Assembly: GCA_019359015.1 (NCBI GenBank)
Contig: JAHHID010000046.1
Span: forward strand, 1 to 56,180
Direction of reading: 5' to 3'
Origin: Spirirestis rafaelensis WJT71-NPBG6
Lineage (GTDB): Bacteria > Cyanobacteriota > Cyanobacteriia > Cyanobacteriales > Nostocaceae
Length of the DNA: 56,180 nt
In this document: positions 52,307-56,180 of the stretch, piece by piece
How the letters are laid out: every line of letters begins with the position of its first letter
How positions within the stretch are numbered: the stretch's first letter is position 1
Position numbers and translations under genes: made by a program
Notes under the pieces: model-generated
What the model saw: the letters and a program-made list of their open reading frames with translations, nothing else
The model's database searches: none
Told to the model about the DNA's origin: nothing

Positions 52307-54711
52307 CACCACAACAACCCCATCCTCTGCAAATGCCCCTCAACCTTAGCCGTTAACTCTTCAACCTTAGTCGTCAGCTGCGGCAAAGGCGTATCATACC
52401 GTTCAGCCAACTCCTTAATCCGCTGCGTCAACCGTTGCGAAATCCGATCCATCTCCGAAGCGATCGCCTGTCGCAATGTCGGCATCCACTTGTCATCTAC
52501 CACCAGCGTTTTTATCTCATCCTCTGTTAAATCCCCGTATTTTGTTAAAACATAATTATCCAAAAATTGAGTCAATACTTTAATTTGTTTACTAATTTCC
52601 GCCTCTTGCTCAATCAGCTTTAAATAAGCCTTTAACACCTTTAACTCATCCGCAAATGTTGCATCATTCTTAATCGTCTTGATGCGATCATTTACATTTG
52701 TTTTGGTAATTTTGCCGCTGTCGTTGGTGACTTCTTCCAGCAAACCCTCCTCACCGCCATGTTCTTCTTGCAGTTCCTCCTGCTGGCGGACAATTTCATC
52801 TTTTTTCGTTTCCAGTTCTGCGATCGCCGCCTGTTCAGCTTTAAAATAGCGGTTAATCATCAACTCCTTGGGAATGAGTTCGCAGACATAATCCGTAGCT
52901 ACGCCTTTTTTGTTCGTTACCGCCGTCAGTTCTGCCTTCCAGCCATCCTCTACCAAAATATAAACATCGTCCTTCATGCTCTCCACCCAATAGGTCATCA
53001 GGTGCTGGTAAACATCGTATTTATCAATGAGCTTTTTACCTGCAAACGCTTGCAATAGGTTTTCCGAGAGCATGTGAATAATGGCATTGGGCTTATCTCC
53101 CGGCTGGATGCCTTTCAGCAAAGGTGTGTGTTGCGCTTGCCAAGTCTCAAAAACCGCTTGAATGTCTTCCCCATAGCTGATAAATTCAGGATGGGCAAAA
53201 ATACAAGCTTTAACCTCCGACCCTGAGATTTTCAGCATCAGGTATCCTGGGCGATCTGCTAGCTGAAATAACTCTTGTTGCAGCGTCGGGTAAACTTGCC
53301 AGTAATCGCTCAAAGCCTCAATATCTCGCTTAGGTATCCCCCCCAACAAATGCGCCTCAATATCCTGAATATCCTCCTCCTCCTGACTGTCGATATAGCG
53401 CGGGATATTCAGATTGTACTCATTCCCCTCAATTTCCTTAACTGGCACCATCCGAGAATATTTCGGCACTTCAAGCTGCTTGTTAAAAACATCCACAATT
53501 TTATGAATGTCCTGATCCCGCAGGCGGTTTTTATTGCCGTCTTTAACAAACCCCTTGCTGGCATCAATCATAAAAATGCCTTGGCGATTCTCGGCATTTT
53601 CTTTGTCTAAAACAATGATGCAAGCCGGAATCCCCGTTCCAAAAAACAGGTTTGGCGGTAGCCCAATAACCCCCTTAATTATTCCCTTGCTAATCAGATT
53701 TTTCCGAATTTCTGCTTCTGCATTCCCCCGAAACAGCACTCCATGCGGCAGAATAATCGCCCCTTTGCCGTTGCTTTTCAGCGAGCGAACCATGTGCAGC
53801 AAAAAGGCATAGTCCCCATTTTTAGCCGGAGGGATGCCATAACCATCAAACCGTTGAAACTCATCCTTGGCTGGATTAAGTCCGTTGCTCCAAGCCTTGG
53901 AGGAAAACGGAGGATTCGCAACAGCAAAATCGAATATTTTCAGGCTCCCATCCGAATTTCTGAAATGGGGACTTGATAGAGTATTGTCCTGCCAAATCTC
54001 GGCGGTATCGTGTCCGTGCAGGATCATGTTCATCCGAGCCAAAGCGCGGGTGGCGTTGTCCATCTCCTGACCGTAGATTGTTAAGCCCCGTTCTGCTTCA
54101 TCCGCAGCTTTTAACAACAGAGAACCACTGCCACAGGTCGGGTCGTAAATGGTCTGATCCTGACTTTGAGCTAAATTAACGCTAATAACTTTGGAGATGA
54201 CACGGGAAACTTCAGCCGGAGTATAAAACTGCCCTTTGCTTTTGCCCGATTGCGTCGCAAAATTACGCATCAGATACTCATAGGCATCACCCAAAATATC
54301 ATCGCCATCAGCGCGGTTCTTACTGAAATTCAGTGCCCGGTTCTCAAAAATCGCCACCAAGTTGGAAAGCCGATCCTGCATTTCCTTGCCTCTGCCCAAC
54401 TTGTCGGCATCATTGAAATCAGCTACATCAATGACACCCTTTAAATCATTTGCCTCGGCTAGCGTGGTGATAATTTTGTTGATGCCATCCCCTATATCTT
54501 TCTGTCCTTTCAGGGCAACAATGTCCTGGAAGCCTCCACCTTCAGGTACTTCAATCAGCGCACCTGCGACACCCGCATATTTATCAGATACATATTTAAC
54601 AAACAATAAAACTAGTACATAATCCTTATACTGCGAGGCATCCATGCCACCTCGCAGTTCATCACAGCTTTTCCATAACGAACTATAAAGTTCACTTTTC
54701 TTAATTGCCAT
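52306..54711 (-). CDS. hsdM: Type I restriction-modification M (DNA methyltransferase) subunit
   Basis: 801 residues. The N-terminal helical HsdM domain is LRGGMDASQYKDYVLVLLFV. The N6-adenine methylase core has motif I DPTCGSGSLLLKA, motif IV FAVANPPFSS and GDYAFLLHMVRSL. It is longer than the usual 500 residues. The extra C-terminal 300 residues are mostly coiled coil (KVEELTAKVEGHL) and occur in a subgroup of HsdM. It transfers methyl groups from SAM to protect host DNA. Upstream-most gene of the restriction cluster. Confidence 0.93.
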   Translation of the reverse strand: MAIKKSELYSSLWKSCDELRGGMDASQYKDYVLVLLFVKYVSDKYAGVAGALIEVPEGGGFQDIVALKGQKDIGDGINKIITTLAEANDLKGVIDVADFNDADKLGRGKEMQDRLSNLVAIFENRALNFSKNRADGDDILGDAYEYLMRNFATQSGKSKGQFYTPAEVSRVISKVISVNLAQSQDQTIYDPTCGSGSLLLKAADEAERGLTIYGQEMDNATRALARMNMILHGHDTAEIWQDNTLSSPHFRNSDGSLKIFDFAVANPPFSSKAWSNGLNPAKDEFQRFDGYGIPPAKNGDYAFLLHMVRSLKSNGKGAIILPHGVLFRGNAEAEIRKNLISKGIIKGVIGLPPNLFFGTGIPACIIVLDKENAENRQGIFMIDASKGFVKDGNKNRLRDQDIHKIVDVFNKQLEVPKYSRMVPVKEIEGNEYNLNIPRYIDSQEEEDIQDIEAHLLGGIPKRDIEALSDYWQVYPTLQQELFQLADRPGYLMLKISGSEVKACIFAHPEFISYGEDIQAVFETWQAQHTPLLKGIQPGDKPNAIIHMLSENLLQAFAGKKLIDKYDVYQHLMTYWVESMKDDVYILVEDGWKAELTAVTNKKGVATDYVCELIPKELMINRYFKAEQAAIAELETKKDEIVRQQEELQEEHGGEEGLLEEVTNDSGKITKTNVNDRIKTIKNDATFADELKVLKAYLKLIEQEAEISKQIKVLTQFLDNYVLTKYGDLTEDEIKTLVVDDKWMPTLRQAIASEMDRISQRLTQRIKELAERYDTPLPQLTTKVEELTAKVEGHLQRMGLLW

Positions 54712-54910
54712 TTCGTGTCGCCTTCACGTATACCCCCCTTGATCAACTTTGTCAGATGTTCTCAAGTCCGTCTGACACTTTGCCTTGAAGTTTGTACATC
54801 TTGCAAAGAACCAATAACATACCACGCACAAGGACTTTGCTCATGTAGTGGCTGAGGATATATCGTATACCAGGAATTCGCAAATTGTCCTCATCTGCGA
54901 CAGCTAGATA

Positions 54911-55078
54911 TTATTGCGGCGGATTTTGCTGCTTCTCTCGCTCCTCAACTGCCTTACTCACAATCTGCACAACAAGATTACTGATGGGACGGTCTTCTTC
55001 CTCAGCCCATCTCACCAAAGCCTCGTGGATATCCTTGGGGAAATATATGGAAGTTTGTACGCGATCGCTCTGACTCAT
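54911..55078 (-). CDS. Ribbon-helix-helix (CopG/Arc-type) regulator
   Basis: 55 residues from the ATG at 55078: a beta strand VQTSIYFPKDIHEALVRWAE and then EEDRPISNLVVQIVSKAVEE, a canonical RHH DNA-binding fold. A frame extension to 55132 is possible. Some V-K CASTs encode Arc-type repressors near the effector and array in place of the MerR-type CvkR, so this may be the element's own regulator. An R-M controller or orphan antitoxin is the alternative. Confidence 0.75.
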   Translation of the reverse strand: MSQSDRVQTSIYFPKDIHEALVRWAEEEDRPISNLVVQIVSKAVEEREKQQNPPQ

Positions 55079-55205
55079 CAACACTACAAAGATTTGTTGC
55101 CAGTTCATCATACTCCCGTAACCTTGGAACAAGGCTCAATAATGTTTAACAATGTGTGGCAATGTTTTTGTGGTAGATTGAAAACATTATTGAACAAATG
55201 CGGCA

Positions 55206-55451
55206 ATGCCGAGGTTTTTGGATGGCGATCGGCTCAAGTGGCGATCGTTATTTGACGAAGACGAAATTAATAGAGGTGTTGTGATTGGGCGTTTTTATGC
55301 CTACACTCGCCATCGTGCTTCCTGGGGTTGGAAGTATTTGAGTTTACTGGATAGCAAATCCTACAGCATCGAATTTTGTGCTGCTGATACTGTTTGGGAA
55401 GAAGATTTGGAAGCAATAACAAACGAGGAAGGTTGCGATTACTCCTCGTAG
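55206..55451 (+). CDS. Small hypothetical protein beside the CRISPR array
   Basis: 81 residues, tryptophan- and aromatic-rich (RLKWRSLFDEDEINRGVVIG, RFYAYTRHRASWGWKYLSLL). The pattern looks like a real small beta-rich protein, not a shadow. It does not match Cas12k, TniQ or a known regulator as far as I can tell. It is divergent from the RHH gene across 127 bases and lies 197 bases before the array. Function unknown. Confidence 0.6.
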   Translation: MPRFLDGDRLKWRSLFDEDEINRGVVIGRFYAYTRHRASWGWKYLSLLDSKSYSIEFCAADTVWEEDLEAITNEEGCDYSS

Positions 55452-55648
55452 ACTGGACAACGAGAACTGGAATGAATCAAAAGGTTTGCTAACTGCAAAC
55501 TGGAAATGTTACTGCGTGCATTTGAGGAGATTTTGCCACTATGAGTCGCAATAGTAAGAAGGATTCCACGAGTCCCATCCTAAGAACTATACGATGCCAT
55601 CTAAATGCTAGCGAAGATGTACTTAGTGCAGCGGTTAACGTTTTTTCA

Positions 55649-55831
55649 GTTTCCAAAGCCCTCCCGTTAGGTGGTGGGTTGAAAGATTGAGCGTGAGGAT
55701 GGATCTACGTTTGAGGTGAGTGTTTCCAAAGCCCTCCCGTTAGGTGGTGGGTTGAAAGTTGGAAACTAGCTCAATCCGCTGTTAGCCGCACCATGTTTCC
55801 AAAGCCCTCCCGTTAGGTGGTGGGTTGAAAG
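55649..55831 (+). CRISPR. Three-repeat CRISPR array with V-K-type repeat
   Basis: Three identical 37-base repeats at 55649-55685, 55722-55758 and 55795-55831 are separated by two 36-base spacers. A third 36-base spacer may occupy 55832-55867. The repeat starts GTTTCCAAAGCCCTCCC and ends GGTGGGTTGAAAG, the same frame and length as the ShCAST repeat (GTTTCAACAACCATCCC...GGTGGGTTGAAAG). No cas1, cas2 or effector gene is in the window. Orientation is set by the 3' GAAAG. Confidence 0.9.
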
Positions 55832-55867
55832 TTATTATCATTGAAGACGGCACTTTGGCTATATAAT

Positions 55868-55907
55868 TTTGTATTAGGGTGGTTTGAAAGGAGCGCTGCA
55901 ATGGCAC
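55868..55907 (+). ncRNA. Putative delocalised homing crRNA: degenerate repeat plus tRNA-Ala-matching spacer
   Basis: After a 36-base gap from the last full repeat comes a degenerate half repeat, ending TATTAGGGTGGTTTGAAAG at 55890. The following 17 bases, GAGCGCTGCAATGGCAC (55891-55907), read as the D-stem 3' side through the anticodon loop of tRNA-Ala(GGC). In such a tRNA gene the preceding bases are GGTA, which gives a GTN PAM. This matches the known design of V-K homing crRNAs that direct insertion just downstream of tRNA genes. Confidence 0.65.
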
Positions 55908-56053
55908 GTAAAACGCAGCTATTTTTTGTAATGGAGCCTCTACTTCGGTGAAAACAGCAAAACAAGAGGTAGTAGATTTTTGTAATTAGACTGCAAATAA
56001 AGCGCTTTCAAGCTAGTCTTGTAATTCAAGAGCCTAGCGAAGTGCTGTAATAT
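55908..56053. other. Region where the CAST right end would be expected; none found
   Basis: AT-rich, with three TTGTAAT motifs (about 55927, 55980 and 56020). None of the TTTAAA/TGWC sites of the left end and no GTACA terminus are present. The right end is either deleted or displaced by the adjoining insertion sequence. Confidence 0.4.
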
Positions 56054-56179
56054 ATTGACATCCTCCCCACCCTATAGAGGGATGGGGATTCCAAAGAATC
56101 ACTTCTTGGATTTCCTGGTTTTTCCCTTTTGGGATTTCGGCACTTGCCTAGCCATTTTTGACCCCGGTAGTACGCCTGC
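56054..56179 (-). mobile_element. 3' end of an IS200/IS605-type element (right copy)
   Basis: Reverse complement of positions 1-126, identical over 126 bases, with the same hairpin. Sequence diverges immediately inside both copies, which marks the element end. Confidence 0.7.
56099..56179 (-). CDS. Partial TnpB-like transposase, C-terminal tail
   Basis: The same 26-codon basic tail as at 1-81, on the minus strand, running off the end of the window. Confidence 0.5.
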   Translation of the reverse strand, partial: AGVLPGSKMARQVPKSQKGKTRKSKK

Positions 56180-56180
56180 A

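Larger units (their letters stand above)
41382..56053. mobile_element. Decayed type V-K CAST (Tn7-like, CRISPR-associated transposon) with type I R-M cargo
   Basis: The parts in order are a TGTAC end with TTTAAA/TGWC motifs, tnsB, tnsC, tniQ, an IS630 remnant, type I restriction-modification genes, a ribbon-helix-helix regulator, a CRISPR array with a V-K-type repeat, and a degenerate repeat plus tRNA-matching spacer. TnsB, TnsC and TniQ resemble the Scytonema ShCAST proteins in length and motif spacing. No cas12k, tracrRNA or right end is visible. The right boundary is given only as the start of the IS200/IS605 tail; the true end may be lost or beyond it. The left flank is not a tRNA gene. 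Confidence 0.7.

Noticed and set aside
55452-55648. tracrRNA upstream of the CRISPR array
   Set aside because: No anti-repeat complementary to the 37-base repeat could be found in these 197 bases, and no typical V-K tracr start or stem.

Overview
The window is a piece of a filamentous (Nostocales-type) cyanobacterial chromosome. The evidence is dense GCGATCGC (HIP1) sites, a petN gene, ycf46, a DUF2808 gene, CYP110-like P450s, the rpmH-rnpA-PH-yidC-jag-DUF177 cluster, and the short tandem repeats and dispersed palindromes typical of these genomes. The outer 126 bases at each end are the same sequence in inverted orientation (the 3' tail of an IS200/IS605-type tnpB), so the window probably stops at two copies of one insertion sequence.

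Positions 1-40200 are mostly housekeeping and metabolic genes: glycogen debranching enzyme, two peroxiredoxin-type proteins, glutathione S-transferase, a five-repeat peptidoglycan-binding exported protein, Ycf46 AAA ATPase, the RNase P/YidC/Jag cluster (with an unlisted short rpmH), the three-gene proton-translocating transhydrogenase (pntA, pntA2, pntB), petN with a small companion, tandem P450s, an aminotransferase plus YjbQ pair, FtsH and an AI-2E-type transporter. Scattered among them are accessory and decaying genes: a HicB antitoxin with a ParD-like leader, a frameshifted Rpn nuclease, Uma2 and DUF4058 proteins, a WD40 protein, and a large NACHT-pentapeptide-TPR protein of the kind seen in bacterial innate immunity. 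A 14-unit tandem array of 21-bp hairpins lies between the WD40 and NACHT genes.

Positions 41382-56053 look like one mobile element: a decayed type V-K CRISPR-associated transposon (CAST). A TGTAC end with four TTTAAA-N7/8-TGWC motifs precedes tnsB (amber stop, DDE residues kept), tnsC (no Walker A lysine, no Walker B acid) and tniQ (cut inside its zinc finger where it meets a truncated IS630). The cargo is a type I restriction-modification cluster (hsdM, hsdS, hsdR, YgjP-like peptidase). At the far side are a ribbon-helix-helix regulator and a three-repeat CRISPR array whose 37-bp repeat matches the V-K pattern. After it comes a degenerate half repeat followed by 17 bases that read as the D-stem to anticodon loop of tRNA-Ala(GGC). 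That is the expected form of a delocalised homing crRNA. No Cas12k gene, tracrRNA or right end is visible, and the left flank is not a tRNA-Ala gene. The element therefore looks like a crippled or rearranged CAST that still carries its address label.
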